64,000 bases of DNA, from contig JBBAWX010000003.1 of NCBI GenBank assembly GCA_040396955.1, forward strand, positions 62,001 through 126,000, given 5' to 3'. The translations under genes were made by a program, and so were the position numbers. The notes below the pieces were generated by a model. It did not search any database. It was given only the letters and a program-made list of their open reading frames with translations, and was not told where the DNA came from. This document shows positions 1-8,625 of the stretch, in pieces. Positions within the stretch are counted from its first letter, which is position 1. Every line of letters starts with the position of its first letter. The stretch is from UBA965 sp040396955. GTDB taxonomy: Bacteria; Chloroflexota; Chloroflexia; Chloroflexales; Roseiflexaceae.

Positions 1-434
1 GCTACGGCTTGGCGGATGCGATGGTAGGTGCCACACCGGCAGTAGTTTTGATCCATGGCTGCCACAATATCGGCTGCGCTTGGTTCGGGATTGTCTTGTA
101 ACAACGCAGCCGCTGTGAGCATTTGCCCACTCATGCACCAGCCACATTGGGGCACTTGGAGTTCCAAAAAAGCCTGTTGGACGGGGTGGAGTGTGTCACC
201 TTCGGCGAGCCCTTCGATGGTGCGGATCGTTTTGCCGACCACGCTATTGACGGGGGTTTGGCAGGCACGTGTTGCGACGTCATCGATGAGCACGGTGCAG
301 GCTCCGCAGATGCCGGCACCACAACCAAATTTGGTGCCGGTGAGGGCAAGTTCGTCGCGTAGCACAAGTACCAACGGGCGCGTATCGCCGTTGTCAGCAA
401 TGGGGTAGATGTTCCCATTGATAAGCAGTTCCAT
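1..434 (-). CDS. (2Fe-2S)-binding subunit of a xanthine-dehydrogenase-family hydroxylase (CoxS-like), C-terminus cut off
   Basis: This is the small iron-sulfur subunit of a molybdenum hydroxylase (CO dehydrogenase CoxS / isoquinoline oxidoreductase alpha type), which passes electrons from the Mo cofactor subunit. The minus-strand reading from the ATG at 434-432 gives MELLINGNIYPIADN, then the plant-type 2Fe-2S motif GTKFGCGAGICGACTV and the second cluster motifs CGWCMSGQM and NYCRCGTYHRI. About 144 residues are visible of a usual 150-165, so only the last few residues lie beyond base 1. Its partner Mo-binding subunit should lie outside the window. A weak AGAAAG stands before the start. The family is certain; the substrate cannot be told from this subunit. 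Confidence 0.9.
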   Translation of the reverse strand, partial: MELLINGNIYPIADNGDTRPLVLVLRDELALTGTKFGCGAGICGACTVLIDDVATRACQTPVNSVVGKTIRTIEGLAEGDTLHPVQQAFLELQVPQCGWCMSGQMLTAAALLQDNPEPSAADIVAAMDQNYCRCGTYHRIRQAV

Positions 435-540
435 GTGGGGGTCTTTCTAGGTGTGACCGCTTTCGTATGAGCTTCCGGTGTAACGGTGCTCTTTAGTAGT
501 ACGCATGCGCGGTCGTTTCAGTTTGTTTGCGTTGCTCCAC

Positions 541-1566
541 CTATGTCGGTGTGAGAAGAATCTTGAAGCCCGACTTAGCTTCAAAATCTGCAAACGCCCG
601 TTGCCAGTCGTTGATGGGACGTATATCGCTGATGAGTGGCTCCGTGCGTACGGTGCCGTTGGCGAGGAGTCGCAAAGCACGGCGCCATGCCGAGGGGACG
701 CTGGCGTTGCTCCCTGTGACGATGAGTTCACGATAACAAACCTGATCCATGTCCCAACTGATGGGTGTGCCAAACAAACCGATTTGCATGTACCGCCCAC
801 CACGGCGCACGAGTTGGAGGAGGGCACTCGCCGCTGGCCCGGCACCTGCACACTCAATGACGACATCGGCACCGAGCCCCGCACTGAGTGCATTGATGTG
901 TGGCAACGGGTCGGTCGTATCAATGTTGATACAGGCGCTAGCGCCGATCTGCCTTGCCAACGCCAGGCGCGCCTCATCGAGGCGTGTGCCAAGGACGATG
1001 ACATGGGCACCGGCACTCTGGGCAACTTGAAGGGTGAGGAGGCCGATGGTGCCCGGCCCTGCGATGACAACCACATCGCCGGTGGTGATGTGCCCCAATT
1101 CCACGGCGTTCACCACGCAGGCCAGTGGTTCACTGAGCGCTGCCGCTTGGTCACTCACATGGTCGGGGATGAGGTGAATGTTGTGCGCGGGGACGCGCAC
1201 ATAGCGGGCAAAGCCCCCATTGACCGCCGATCCAATTGATTGGCGTGCCATGCAGAGGTTGGGTCGCCCGTTGCGACAGTGAGCACACCGTTGGCAGGTA
1301 GAGTAGTACGTTTCGGTGGTTACCCGTTGACCCACATGGAGCCCTACGACATCGGTGCCAATCTCCGCAATACGACCACTTATTTCGTGCCCCATGACAA
1401 CAGGTGGTTTGGTTTTGAATTCGTCATGATAGATGTGCAAATCAGTGCCACAAATTCCAGCATAAGCAACCTCAATAATGACATGACCTGGCAGGGCATC
1501 AGGTTCGGCGGTGTCACCGATGCCCACGTTGGCGAGGCCCGGGGCAAGTTTCATGAGTCCTTGCAT
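541..1566 (-). CDS. Zinc-dependent alcohol/polyol dehydrogenase (MDR family)
   Basis: Medium-chain NAD(P)-dependent dehydrogenase of the threonine/sorbitol dehydrogenase type. Catalytic zinc ligands appear in AGICGTDLHIY and GHEISGRI; the structural-zinc cysteines are in CQRCAHCRNGRPNLC; the Rossmann motif is AGPGTIGLLTLQVA. It has 341 residues from MQGLMKLAPG, a normal family length. I chose the ATG at 1566-1564 because AAAGGAG lies just upstream; the frame stays open 23 codons further but without a ribosome site. It is divergent from the SDR at 1636, with only 69 bases between, so the two may share control and act in one sugar or alcohol oxidation pathway. The exact substrate is unknown. 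Confidence 0.88.
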   Translation of the reverse strand: MQGLMKLAPGLANVGIGDTAEPDALPGHVIIEVAYAGICGTDLHIYHDEFKTKPPVVMGHEISGRIAEIGTDVVGLHVGQRVTTETYYSTCQRCAHCRNGRPNLCMARQSIGSAVNGGFARYVRVPAHNIHLIPDHVSDQAAALSEPLACVVNAVELGHITTGDVVVIAGPGTIGLLTLQVAQSAGAHVIVLGTRLDEARLALARQIGASACINIDTTDPLPHINALSAGLGADVVIECAGAGPAASALLQLVRRGGRYMQIGLFGTPISWDMDQVCYRELIVTGSNASVPSAWRRALRLLANGTVRTEPLISDIRPINDWQRAFADFEAKSGFKILLTPT

Positions 1567-1635
1567 GGTGCACACTCCTTTGTTGTTGGTTGAATGGTGT
1601 ACAATCGGATTATGCCATAGACCACAAGGAGGCAT

Positions 1636-2391
1636 ATGTCGCAGCGTTTTGATGGAAAAGTAGCTTTAGTCAGTGGTGCCACCAGTGGTATTGGCGCTGA
1701 AGTGGCACAGCGGCTATTGGAGGCTGGCGCAACAGTGGTTTTTTGTGGCCTCGAAAGCGCCGAAGCGGACCGTTTGTGCCAAAGCGCTCCCCAACATACC
1801 CACTATGTCGCCGTCGATCTGTGTGATCCGGCCGCGTGTGATGCCTTTGTGGATGCTGCCATTGCCACCTTTGGGCGCATTGATATCATTATCAACAACG
1901 CTGCTTCGGTGGCACGTAGTACCATCGAAAGCACAGATGCGGCGTTTTTTGATGCGATGATGGCCTTGAATGTGCGGGCTCCGCTCTTGATTGTGCGCCG
2001 GGCTATGCCCCATTTGCGGCAAAATGTGCATGGCGCAGTGGTCATCAATATTGGCTCGCTGAATGCCTATGTTGGTGCGCCGAATCTTTTGGCATATGCC
2101 ACAAGTAAGGGGGCACTCATGACCATGACGCGGAATTTGGCACGGGCACATCGCCACGAAAACATCCGCTTTCATGTGCTGAATGTGGGATGGACGTACA
2201 GCTCCGGTGAAGATCGCCTCCAAAAATCCCTCGGAAATGGTGATCAGTGGGCCGAAAAGGCAGGGGCAACCCGTCCGACGGGTCGTTTGTTGACCTCCGG
2301 TGAAGTCGCAGCTGCCATTTTGTTTTATGCTAGTGATGATGCGGCCGCACTGTCGGGTGGGGTTGTTGATGTGGAGCAGATGCCCATCTAA
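1636..2391 (+). CDS. Short-chain dehydrogenase/reductase (classical SDR)
   Basis: A 251-residue NAD(P)-dependent oxidoreductase. It has the nucleotide-binding TSGATSGIG-like motif (GATSGIG near residue 15), the NNAAS structural motif, a serine in INIGSLNAY and the catalytic YATSK. It ends with the usual SDR tail (ILFYASDDAAALSGGVVDV). A strong AAGGAGG sits 3 bases before the ATG. The gene is divergent from a zinc dehydrogenase and followed after 18 bases by an unrelated-looking gene. The substrate cannot be assigned from sequence; 3-ketoacyl reductases and sugar dehydrogenases share this pattern. Confidence 0.9.
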   Translation: MSQRFDGKVALVSGATSGIGAEVAQRLLEAGATVVFCGLESAEADRLCQSAPQHTHYVAVDLCDPAACDAFVDAAIATFGRIDIIINNAASVARSTIESTDAAFFDAMMALNVRAPLLIVRRAMPHLRQNVHGAVVINIGSLNAYVGAPNLLAYATSKGALMTMTRNLARAHRHENIRFHVLNVGWTYSSGEDRLQKSLGNGDQWAEKAGATRPTGRLLTSGEVAAAILFYASDDAAALSGGVVDVEQMPI

Positions 2392-2409
2392 CGCAGGAAG
2401 GATCGAGTA

Positions 2410-3021
2410 ATGGCGCCGAGAAGTAAGCCGAGTGACGATACGACTACTGCCATGGTGTCACGCACCTACCGAATGGCGGTCAAAATCGGTGAAGACTACC
2501 TCACCATCGAAGAAACCGTGTCGTTGCCGGTAACCGCCAGCGACGACGATGTGCACGCCGCAGTGGCGCTTGGCTGGCGTATCTACACGCAACAACGGGC
2601 CGCCGCTGAAGCACAGATACTCGAGGCACGTGAATCGTACGGCGGTGACAACGAACGCCCCGTGATTGATAGCCAACTCCAGCGCATTCATCAGCTCCAG
2701 CAGTTATTGGGGTGGAGTGCCCAAGAGCTTGATCGATTCTTGAGTGATCGTGGTCTCGATAGTGCTCGGCTGACCCGGCAACAGGCGACGCAGGTCGTAC
2801 AGCTGCTACGCCGTATCCGAGATGATGCACAGCGCCAAAATAGCCCGGCGAATCGCCGGCAAATCGCCGATATTCAACGAGCAGCCACGGCCCAAAACCT
2901 CGATGTTGATGCGCTTGTGCAGCGCCTCTTTGGCGAGGCCATTGCTCTTGAGGCATTGACGTTCGGAGAAGCGAATCAACTCCTGCAGTCCTTTGAAAAA
3001 CAACGGCGCAATCGAGCCTAA
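2410..3021 (+). CDS. Unknown protein beside ssb, with two tandem helical modules
   Basis: I do not recognise a named family. The 203-residue product has an N-terminal part that reads like a small beta/alpha domain (RTYRMAVKIGEDYLTIEETVS) followed by a charged linker. The second half holds two similar helical units, about residues 94-138 and 155-200: the first has LQQLLGWSAQELDRFL followed by LTRQQATQVVQLL, the second has IQRAATAQNLDVDALV followed by LTFGEANQLLQSF. The shared shape (about 10 residues, G or N, helix, LT, A, helix) resembles short helical modules in some phage-type single-strand DNA proteins. AGGAAGG precedes the ATG. It lies 91 bases upstream of ssb on the same strand, so a role with ssDNA is a reasonable guess. 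Confidence 0.75.
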   Translation: MAPRSKPSDDTTTAMVSRTYRMAVKIGEDYLTIEETVSLPVTASDDDVHAAVALGWRIYTQQRAAAEAQILEARESYGGDNERPVIDSQLQRIHQLQQLLGWSAQELDRFLSDRGLDSARLTRQQATQVVQLLRRIRDDAQRQNSPANRRQIADIQRAATAQNLDVDALVQRLFGEAIALEALTFGEANQLLQSFEKQRRNRA

Positions 3022-3112
3022 ACGTCAGCGTACCTTTTTGACTGCCTCATACGGTAGTGTAGGCGAGCTCTGCTAGCGGGGCAGATGCACATCACACCAA
3101 AGGAGGCGCACG

Positions 3113-3508
3113 ATGCGCGCAGTACGAGGAACCCTGAATCGGGTCGAATTGATTGGCTGGCTGGGGAACGCGCCCGAGGTCAAGCAGATTGGCAAAGAGA
3201 GTAGCGTGTGTAGCTTCAGCGTGGCCACCAAACGCATGGGCGGACGTGCCAACGGCGAAATCCAGCACGAGACGGAGTGGATGACTGTGGAGTGTTGGGA
3301 CCGCTTGGCAAACCGCATGGCGACATCGTTGCAACGTGGGAGCCGGGTGTTGGTCATGGGGAGCCTGCATACGCAATCGTGGGAAGACAAACAGACCGGT
3401 CAGCGTCGGTACCGTACGGTCGTTCGTGCGCAAGACTGCTTGCTTTTGACTCCACACGACCACGAGGGCCACGAGGACGAGAGCGACGCCGAAGAAATCA
3501 ACGGCTAG
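3113..3508 (+). CDS. ssb: Single-stranded DNA-binding protein
   Basis: An OB-fold protein that coats ssDNA in replication, repair and recombination. It shows the SSB start pattern RGTLNRVELIGWLGNAPEV, then FSVATKR, ETEWMTVECWDRLA and the RGSRVLVMGSLHTQSWEDKQTGQRRY strand region (quoted here in parts of the family signature). It has 131 residues with a short acidic tail ending in DAEEING, not the usual DDIPF-like hydrophobic tip that recruits partner proteins. A perfect AAAGGAGG site stands before the ATG. The gene ends at a strong two-way terminator shared with the convergent ThyX-like gene. Confidence 0.9.
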   Translation: MRAVRGTLNRVELIGWLGNAPEVKQIGKESSVCSFSVATKRMGGRANGEIQHETEWMTVECWDRLANRMATSLQRGSRVLVMGSLHTQSWEDKQTGQRRYRTVVRAQDCLLLTPHDHEGHEDESDAEEING

Positions 3509-3527
3509 CCAGCCATTGACCCATCAC

Positions 3528-3560
3528 CCATGCCCATGCTGTCTCACAGCATGGGCATGG
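3528..3560. terminator. Two-way terminator between ssb and the ThyX-like gene
   Basis: A perfect 15-bp inverted repeat (arms 3528-3542 and 3546-3560) with a 3-base loop lies between two convergent genes. On the + strand it is followed by CGTGGTTTTA. It probably stops transcription in both directions. Confidence 0.75.
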
Positions 3561-3567
3561 CGTGGTT

Positions 3568-5187
3568 TTATGACGGTCGTTTACGGTCGAGTTTTTTCTC
3601 TGACTCGAGGCGCTCAAGCTCGTAACTGTTGGTGTCGACGAAGCGCATGGCGGCCGCCAATTCTGGATGTACTGCGACGATGTGCCCATACATCTGCTGG
3701 GCGACTGCTCGATAGGTGGGGTGGCCCTGCGGACTAGAGCGCAGTTCGCAAAGGTGAAACGCCTCGCGTAGGTTCAGGGTGAAGCGCCAGCGCATCAGAC
3801 AGGCCATCGGTACCACGTATTGGGCTGCCTCTGGGAGCTCGTGCGCAATGAGGCGTGCAAGCGTGCAGGCACGCTCAATGGCCGCGTTGTAGGGGGCGGC
3901 AAGGTCGGCATCTACTAATTCTTGAGGCACCAGGTAGCCGAGATCCACTCCGAACGACTGGCGTTCTTGGGTTAACATGCGATGTCGTTGCAGGTCGCGG
4001 TATGCACCGATATCGGCCACGATGTCGAAGACGTAGCGTGCTTCTTCGAAGGCTCGCCCAGGTTTGTGAAACCGCACAGCGCGCTCCCCAGCCGCCGCGC
4101 GAATGATGTCGTGTAGTGTGGCGCTTGGAAGTGAACGCACGCTCGCGTCAACGTCTGCCAACGGTAAGTTGGTGTGCGGGTAGAGCGCGGCAGTGGCGAC
4201 TTTGATGAGCGCATCAGCGTCGTAATCGACGAGGGTTACGTGCGGGCCATCGTTGCTGGGTGCCGCCATCGGCAACTGCTGTGCCATGCTGGCCGATTGT
4301 GTGCGTAGCTGGCGCAAATAGGCGCGCATGGCAGCGCCCCGCGGGGTGGCAGAGCGCTTGACGAACGACGGAATCAGATGATCGAGCGCCTGCTGGATGT
4401 CGTCGCTGATGCGTTGGAGCTCGGGCAGATCGTGTGCTCCCACCCGGGTAATCAGGTATTCGAAGGCACGACCATTGCCAAATAATCCGACATTGGTCCG
4501 GGTGGCCATGGGCAGCAGACCGCGCAAGATGTCACACGCTTTGGCACGTGTTGCCGCTTGGTAGGCACGCTCGCTGGTGCTCTCGTCACGCGGGGTACGG
4601 GCACGAACCCAGGCTATGGTCGGCTCCATTAGAGCGCTGTAGGTGTCAAACAAATGGTCGAGCGTCTCCACATAGGCTTGGGCCCACGCCGATTGCATGA
4701 TGTGCGGTTCACGCACATACCGATATTCCCCGGCGACTTTTTTATTGAACATGACATAACGAGTGGATTTTTCAAGAGGACTCAGGCCAATCCGGGCATC
4801 TTCGATGATTTTTGCGGCCACGTTACTGATATCTTCGCAGGCCAGGTGTGCGCCGCCGAGTTCGGCCACAGAGTCGTCGCCGTAGCCGACCAGTACGCGG
4901 TCATAAAAGGCTTCAGCTTGGCGAGTCGCCACGAGCTGATCGAGGCTTGCAGTTTGGATTTGGGCGACGAGTTCGCTGAACCCAGACTCGGGCACATTGA
5001 TGAATTCGTCGAGCAGGATGCGGCGTATGCTTTTGTCGCTGCGACTATAGCGCGAAAAAAGGGCGCCTTTGACGACCTCGGGTAAATTGCGAAGCCCGAA
5101 GATGGATGCGTCGAGGTCTGTCACGAACGGGGTGAGGAGCGCTCGTTCGGAGGGGGTAAATTCTCCGTGTACAGGGTGGGTATCCAC
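3568..5187 (-). CDS. Double-length ThyX-like protein (flavin-dependent thymidylate synthase family)
   Basis: This 539-residue protein is about twice the length of a normal ThyX (220-250 residues) and contains two ThyX-like halves. The C-terminal half has the full RHR-X7-S signature (R401-H402-R403 to S411, in RHRMLTQERQSFG) and the downstream NLREAFHLCELR substrate-binding helix. The N-terminal half aligns with the same fold but has DAR near residues 130-132 where RHR is expected, followed by SPLEKSTRY. The start is a GTG at 5187 with AAAGGAG upstream; an ATG at the same place is absent. Long ThyX homologues of this kind are known in several bacterial phyla, and whether they make dTMP is not something the sequence can settle. 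Confidence 0.82.
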   Translation of the reverse strand: MDTHPVHGEFTPSERALLTPFVTDLDASIFGLRNLPEVVKGALFSRYSRSDKSIRRILLDEFINVPESGFSELVAQIQTASLDQLVATRQAEAFYDRVLVGYGDDSVAELGGAHLACEDISNVAAKIIEDARIGLSPLEKSTRYVMFNKKVAGEYRYVREPHIMQSAWAQAYVETLDHLFDTYSALMEPTIAWVRARTPRDESTSERAYQAATRAKACDILRGLLPMATRTNVGLFGNGRAFEYLITRVGAHDLPELQRISDDIQQALDHLIPSFVKRSATPRGAAMRAYLRQLRTQSASMAQQLPMAAPSNDGPHVTLVDYDADALIKVATAALYPHTNLPLADVDASVRSLPSATLHDIIRAAAGERAVRFHKPGRAFEEARYVFDIVADIGAYRDLQRHRMLTQERQSFGVDLGYLVPQELVDADLAAPYNAAIERACTLARLIAHELPEAAQYVVPMACLMRWRFTLNLREAFHLCELRSSPQGHPTYRAVAQQMYGHIVAVHPELAAAMRFVDTNSYELERLESEKKLDRKRPS

Positions 5188-5207
5188 AGTATGCTCCTTT
5201 GGTGCAC

Positions 5208-6596
5208 TTACAAGATGGCGTCATCATCTACGGCCGGATGGGGCACCACGATGAGCTCGTTGATGGTCGGGTTGCGCATCACGGCGGTGGCACCACTCGG
5301 CCAACGGATTATCAGTTCATCGATGTGTGTCTGCAGGCCGAGACCGAAGTGTGCGACTGGCTCCATCTGACACTGATAGCCACTGCCGCCGTCAATGACC
5401 TGTAGCCGCGATCTACCCGCGCCGACCACGGTCACAGTGGCTCCGCGGGCGGGGGCACCTGCGCGTGTCAGGGGACGCACGCGGAGCCAGTGGTTATTGT
5501 TGGGGGGAGTCTTGTAGAGGCTCAGTGGTTGCGGCGCCGTCTCGCCGTGGGCGATAATGAGTTCGAGTCGACCATCACCGTCGATGTCGGCAATGGCGGC
5601 ACCGGTGCCCAACCCGTCTGGTTCGCGGGCATCACCAATATCGAGCTCAACCCAGGCACCATCTCGGCGCCCGAAAAGCCGATTGGGCTCGCCCAAGTTG
5701 TTAAAAAACAATTCCGGGTTGCCGTCATTGTCAAAATCCGCCGCAATGACGGTTCGGATGCGTGATGGGCTGGCCATGGCGGATGGGGTCGTATCTTGGA
5801 ACACGGCCTGTTGTGCATCCCACTGCCAAAGACGGTGAGGACCCTCCCAGTTACCATAACAGATGGCCAGTTGACCGCTATCTTGGGCATCAAAGACGGC
5901 GACTCCGCGGCCGTGCTGTTGTCGGTCACTGAGTCCGATATCACTAGCGACGTCGGTAAAGGTGCCGTCACCGTTGTTGCGAAAGAGCAGGTTGGGGCCA
6001 CGTTCGTTGATGGCAAGTAGGTCGACGTCGGCTCCAAAAAAAGGCGCAGCCACCACCCCACGCCCACCGGTCGCATAGTTGACGCGCGCCATGCGCGCGG
6101 CGTCAATGAGCTGAAACCGAGCGTCGAGCTCGTAGAGGTGCATGACGGCACCAAAATTCACCACAAAAAACGAGTAGCGACCATAACCGAAACGGTCAAT
6201 GACCGCCACCGATCGTCCTACGTGTTGATTGGCGAGTGATGCGTATTCGGGTTGATCAAACCAATCAGTCCGCTGACCTTCGTGCAAGCCAAAGAGACGG
6301 TCGTGATGGGTGTGTGGCCGCGAAAAAGCGTCGCTGTTGATGATGTAAATCTCTTCGATGCCGTCGCCGTCGATGTCGCCAGCTGCCACCGCAATGGCTT
6401 GGCGTTGGGCGTCGGCCAAGACCGCATCGGCGCAATCAAGCAAGCCGCGCCCATTCCATTTGAGGGCCAGGTTGGCATACCCGAACCCAGTCACGACGAA
6501 CTCGAATTGACCATCTCCGTCGATGTCGATGACCGCAATGCCGTAGCTGAGGCGGTCAACGTTGTTGTAGATTAAATCGTGCCGTGCAATAAACAT
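5208..6596 (-). CDS. FG-GAP/VCBS repeat protein with C-terminal ASPIC/UnbV domain (CRTAC1-like)
   Basis: A beta-propeller type repeat protein of 462 residues. It has several calcium-binding-like DxDxDG repeats (VIDIDGDGQFEF, AGDIDGDGIEEIY, AADFDNDGNPELF, IADIDGDGRLELI) and ends with the ASPIC/UnbV module (WLRVRPLTRAGAPARGA, then HFGLGL and IRWPSGA). Most relatives are secreted, but this one begins MFIARHDLIYNNV with no signal peptide, so it is either cytoplasmic or the signal has been lost. It lies 20 bases upstream of the ThyX-like gene on the same strand and may be co-transcribed. An extended -10 (TGATATAAT) sits 33 bases before the start. Function unknown; binding or surface recognition is typical for the fold. 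Confidence 0.85.
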   Translation of the reverse strand: MFIARHDLIYNNVDRLSYGIAVIDIDGDGQFEFVVTGFGYANLALKWNGRGLLDCADAVLADAQRQAIAVAAGDIDGDGIEEIYIINSDAFSRPHTHHDRLFGLHEGQRTDWFDQPEYASLANQHVGRSVAVIDRFGYGRYSFFVVNFGAVMHLYELDARFQLIDAARMARVNYATGGRGVVAAPFFGADVDLLAINERGPNLLFRNNGDGTFTDVASDIGLSDRQQHGRGVAVFDAQDSGQLAICYGNWEGPHRLWQWDAQQAVFQDTTPSAMASPSRIRTVIAADFDNDGNPELFFNNLGEPNRLFGRRDGAWVELDIGDAREPDGLGTGAAIADIDGDGRLELIIAHGETAPQPLSLYKTPPNNNHWLRVRPLTRAGAPARGATVTVVGAGRSRLQVIDGGSGYQCQMEPVAHFGLGLQTHIDELIIRWPSGATAVMRNPTINELIVVPHPAVDDDAIL

Positions 6597-6628
6597 AGGC
6601 TATCTAAAGCATATAACGCTGAAGCTTC

Positions 6629-6637
6629 ATTATATCA
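6629..6637 (-). promoter_or_regulatory. Extended -10 promoter upstream of the FG-GAP gene
   Basis: Read on the minus strand: TGATATAAT, an exact extended -10, about 33 bases from the ATG at 6596. No convincing -35 hexamer is present. Confidence 0.5.
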
Positions 6638-6690
6638 CAAGGCACATCTTGCTGGAGTCTCACGTGTGTCGCTGGCGGAATTCTGTGTGG

Positions 6691-8457
6691 TTAATCGCTG
6701 AGTTGATGGGCGTACAACGTAGCGTAGACCCCGTTCAAAGCGATGAGCTCGGCATGGTTGCCGTCTTCGACGATTTGCCCTTGTTGCACCACCAAGATGC
6801 GATCCGCACTCCGCACAGTGCCGAGCCGATGCGCGATGATGATGCTGGTACGTCCCTTGAATAACCGCTCGAGAGCCTCTTGGACGAGTGTCTCGGTGGT
6901 TGTATCTATGCTACTTGTGGCTTCGTCGAGGATGAGCAGGCCGTGCGGCTGTAACGCAATGGCACGCGCTAATGCGAGTAGTTGGCGTTCACCGGCTGAA
7001 AGATTGGCACCGTTGGGGGTCACCCAAGATTCATATTGGGCCGGCAAACGCTCAATGAACGGTGCTGCGTTAGCATCACGGGCAGCATCGACAATCATCT
7101 GATACGGCAAATTGTCTTGGTACAAACGCACGTTGAATTGTACTTCGCCCTCAAAGGTGACTGGGTCTTGGGGAATAACCGAAACAAGACCCCGAAGGAC
7201 TTGTGGTTGCAAATCGCGAATATCGACGCCATCGAGCAAAATCCGCCCGCGTTGTGGGTCGTACCAACGTGCTAGTAGCCCGATGAGACTTGATTTCCCA
7301 GCACCCGTTGGTCCGACGATGGCCACTCGTTGTCCCGCAGGGATGGTCAGCGTAATACCGCGTAGTACCGGTTGATCTGCGACATAGGCAAAATGGACAT
7401 CTTCGAGGCGCACTTCGCCACGAAAAGGTACCGTAGGCGGGTGAGGTGTATCTGACACAGTGATGGTTGGGCGCTCATTGAGCGTGTATTGGATACGGTC
7501 GGCCGCCCCAAATGCGATTTGCACGGCATTGTACTGCTCAGATAATCGTAGGATTGGTTGAAAGGCGCGGTCAGCGTATTGTATGAAGGCCACCAGCGTG
7601 CCGAGACTCGCCCACCCCGCCAACACCCCCTGACCACCCCCGTACAAAAGCAGGGCGAGCCCGACCGACGAGAGGATTTCTTGGGTCATGAGGAACTGCG
7701 CACTGTACCGACGCAAATTGATGAGTGCTTGCCGATAATTTTGATTGAGGGTGTCGAATAGTTGCGAACTCTGGACTTGAGCTGCAAATACCTGTATGAC
7801 GGGGATGCCTTGTAGTTGCTCGTTGAGGTATGCACTGATGCGGGCGAGTGCCGTGCGCTCGCCCGATGATGACGATCGTACACGCGTGCTGAAATACTGG
7901 GTAACAAAGACAAGAATTGGCAGCACGGCAATCACGAGGAGTGCGAGGCGCCAATTCACACTGAACATTACCACCACAATGACAATCAGGGTAGCAGTCT
8001 CCGTAATAATGGTCACAGCACTCGTGGAGAGTAGTGCATTCAACGTGTCGACGTCGCTAGTGAGGCGAGTCACGAGGTCACCCACCGGGTTTTTGAGAAA
8101 GTAGACCTGATCCTGACTCATGATACGGTCAAAGACGCGAGTGCGCAGATCAGAAAGCGCTCGTTGCCCCGCTTGTTGCAAAAAGTAGTTGTAAATGTAT
8201 TGAATCACAAACATGGCCACCGCCGTGCCACCGTAGTAAATGGTAATCGGGATGAGGTCGGCCGTGTTGCCGTTGGCGATGGGGCCGTCAATGGCCCATT
8301 GTAATAACGTCGGTGGGATGACGTTGAGTGCCGCAGTGATTGCGAGTAGTATGAATGCGACTATCAGCGGTCGCCAATATGGCTTGATGGCAACGTATAA
8401 AAGCGTAAACAAGGCACTGTCTGAAGAGCGTGTGTTACCGGTGGGTGTCTGGTTCAT
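6691..8457 (-). CDS. ABC exporter, fused permease and ATPase (half-transporter)
   Basis: A 588-residue type IV ABC half-transporter that should work as a homo- or heterodimer in the cytoplasmic membrane. The first ~320 residues form the six-helix permease (for example PLIVAFILLAITAALNVI and VIPITI-type segments). The ATPase domain has Walker A GPTGAGKSS, the Q-loop VIPQDP, the signature LSAGERQL, Walker B LLILDEATSS and the H-loop IIAHRL. All catalytic residues are intact. No partner half-transporter gene is adjacent, which favours a homodimer. The substrate (lipid, peptide or drug) cannot be told. Confidence 0.92.
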   Translation of the reverse strand: MNQTPTGNTRSSDSALFTLLYVAIKPYWRPLIVAFILLAITAALNVIPPTLLQWAIDGPIANGNTADLIPITIYYGGTAVAMFVIQYIYNYFLQQAGQRALSDLRTRVFDRIMSQDQVYFLKNPVGDLVTRLTSDVDTLNALLSTSAVTIITETATLIVIVVVMFSVNWRLALLVIAVLPILVFVTQYFSTRVRSSSSGERTALARISAYLNEQLQGIPVIQVFAAQVQSSQLFDTLNQNYRQALINLRRYSAQFLMTQEILSSVGLALLLYGGGQGVLAGWASLGTLVAFIQYADRAFQPILRLSEQYNAVQIAFGAADRIQYTLNERPTITVSDTPHPPTVPFRGEVRLEDVHFAYVADQPVLRGITLTIPAGQRVAIVGPTGAGKSSLIGLLARWYDPQRGRILLDGVDIRDLQPQVLRGLVSVIPQDPVTFEGEVQFNVRLYQDNLPYQMIVDAARDANAAPFIERLPAQYESWVTPNGANLSAGERQLLALARAIALQPHGLLILDEATSSIDTTTETLVQEALERLFKGRTSIIIAHRLGTVRSADRILVVQQGQIVEDGNHAELIALNGVYATLYAHQLSD

Positions 8458-8491
8458 AGTTGCCTGTCGTCTGATGCTGTGTTTAACGAGT

Positions 8492-8519
8492 AGTATACAT
8501 CAGCTTGATAACCTGTCAG
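8492..8519 (-). promoter_or_regulatory. Promoter for the ABC exporter
   Basis: On the minus strand: CTGACA, 16-bp spacer, TATACT, ending about 35 bases before the ATG. This is a good sigma-70-like match. Confidence 0.55.
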
Positions 8520-8579
8520 ACCACAATCGTCATAGTGTCAGCACACTGTAATTGTAGCGGGTATAGGAATGAAGATGGG

Positions 8580-8590
8580 TGTGGTACTAT
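8580..8590 (+). promoter_or_regulatory. Candidate extended -10 upstream of the PP2C gene
   Basis: TGTGGTACTAT fits the extended -10 element seen before several genes here. It lies 35 bases before the start at 8626. No -35 is evident. Confidence 0.35.
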
Positions 8591-8625
8591 GAAAAAGGAC
8601 GATACCGGAACATCTGTACTGAGTA

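Noticed and set aside
505..1239. A 244-codon plus-strand frame
   Set aside because: It is antisense to the zinc alcohol dehydrogenase; the zinc-site cysteines and Rossmann motif on the minus strand settle the matter.
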